The notes under the pieces: generated by a model
Told to the model about the DNA's origin: nothing
The model's input: the letters and a program-made list of their open reading frames with translations, nothing else
The model's database searches: none
Shown here: one piece after another, positions 63,436 through 64,000 of the stretch
How the letters are laid out: each line of letters begins with the position of its first letter
Position numbering within the stretch: the first letter of the stretch is position 1
Program-made: the position numbers and the translations under genes
Assembly: GCF_017562075.2 (NCBI RefSeq)
Contig: NC_054083.1
Coordinates: 35,939,755 to 36,003,754 of the forward strand
DNA: 64,000 bases
Direction: 5' to 3'
Origin: Anopheles merus
Taxonomy: Eukaryota; Arthropoda; Insecta; Diptera; Culicidae

Positions 63436-64000
63436 ATGAAACAGTTTCAGCTCCAGTTTGTTCAGGAACACCTAGCTGGCAATACAATATTAATCAGTTT
63501 TTTGCTTCGTGTGATTGCGGAGCTGCACAGCAATCAATCCAACCCTGCTACCATTGGGTTAGCAAACTTCAACACTGCCGATTTTGACTTTATACCAGCA
63601 CAACTGGGCAAGCGTGTGTCTACAGCCACCTTCCTTAGCATTAACTTCAACAAAATCTACAAAAAACCAAGCGCAACCCACATGCCTATCCTGCTACAGG
63701 CATTCTCAAAACATATGGTCCCCCATGCAACAACACAAAGCCAACTAAATAACATTCTGCAAACCTTCGATCTGTTCGCAAAAGAAAAGAAAGTGATAGT
63801 TCTTGTGAAAGCCCCAGTCGCAAGTCTCCAGAATTTCGTCGCTCTCGTTAAGGCGTACGAAACATTAGGAGTGATCGATATTATTTACCTATTTGTTACG
63901 GATGACGATCTGTCCGTAGTAGCTATGAATATGGCCAGCACTACGCTCATCCGATACAATCATCACGACACAGTGCAAACCCTCTTCCCGGACCGTCTGG
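63436..64000 (+). CDS. divergent ionotropic receptor-like protein, N-terminal part, runs off window edge
   Basis: A single open frame of 188 codons continues past the right edge. An in-frame stop lies at 63370-63372, and the first ATG after it has an insect-like context (CAAAAATGA). The protein begins MKQFQLQFVQEHLAG. It then has a mixed alpha/beta texture with strands such as KKVIVLVKAP and IDIIYLFVTDDDL. It ends RYNHHDTVQTLFPDRL, which resembles the segment just before the S1 ligand-binding lobe of insect divergent IRs (often LFPDKL followed by NLxGY). IRs are variant glutamate-receptor channels for chemosensation at sensory dendrites. A lack of introns is common in divergent mosquito IRs. 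The S1/S2 lobes and pore are outside the window, and no clear signal peptide is visible. An unrelated mosquito protein is possible. Confidence 0.58.
   Translation, partial: MKQFQLQFVQEHLAGNTILISFLLRVIAELHSNQSNPATIGLANFNTADFDFIPAQLGKRVSTATFLSINFNKIYKKPSATHMPILLQAFSKHMVPHATTQSQLNNILQTFDLFAKEKKVIVLVKAPVASLQNFVALVKAYETLGVIDIIYLFVTDDDLSVVAMNMASTTLIRYNHHDTVQTLFPDRL

Overview
The window is animal nuclear DNA, most likely from a mosquito and probably an Anopheles. Two insect genes can be recognised exon by exon with GT-AG introns and CTAAT-like branch points. The rest is intron and intergenic sequence rich in CA/GT and CT/GA microsatellites. There are no bacterial-type operons, CRISPR arrays, rRNA genes or convincing tRNA genes. 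Species cannot be fixed from the sequence alone.

Layout, all genes on the + strand. (1) 1-3085 is the intron upstream of the last three coding exons of GTP cyclohydrolase I (Punch, Pu). Those exons lie at 3086-3251, 3325-3441 and 3532-3661, and the earlier ones are off the left edge. A 3' UTR with several AATAAA signals follows (about 3662-4850). (2) 4868-5225 is a non-autonomous, MITE-like inverted-repeat element. (3) About 5230-8200 is intergenic. (4) 8816 to beyond 64000 is the Notch-modifying glycosyltransferase gene fringe (fng). Four coding exons lie in the window (8816-9007, 18315-18704, 49284-49332, 57912-58014), separated by introns of 9.3, 30.6 and 8.6 kb. The exons carrying the catalytic Asp cluster and the C-terminus were not found here and should lie to the right. 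(5) From 63436 to the right edge there is a single-exon ORF that looks like the N-terminal part of a divergent ionotropic receptor (IR), apparently nested inside fringe intron 4.

The genes do unrelated jobs. Punch makes the pteridine precursor for tetrahydrobiopterin and eye pigments. Fringe elongates O-fucose on Notch in the Golgi. The IR-like gene would be a chemosensory channel subunit. The more notable non-coding signals are a candidate recursive-splicing (ratchet) site at 35521/35522 inside the 30.6-kb fringe intron, the modular MITE, and start-codon/uORF ambiguity in fringe exon 1. Most long ORFs inside the introns show no protein-like features and were not annotated.
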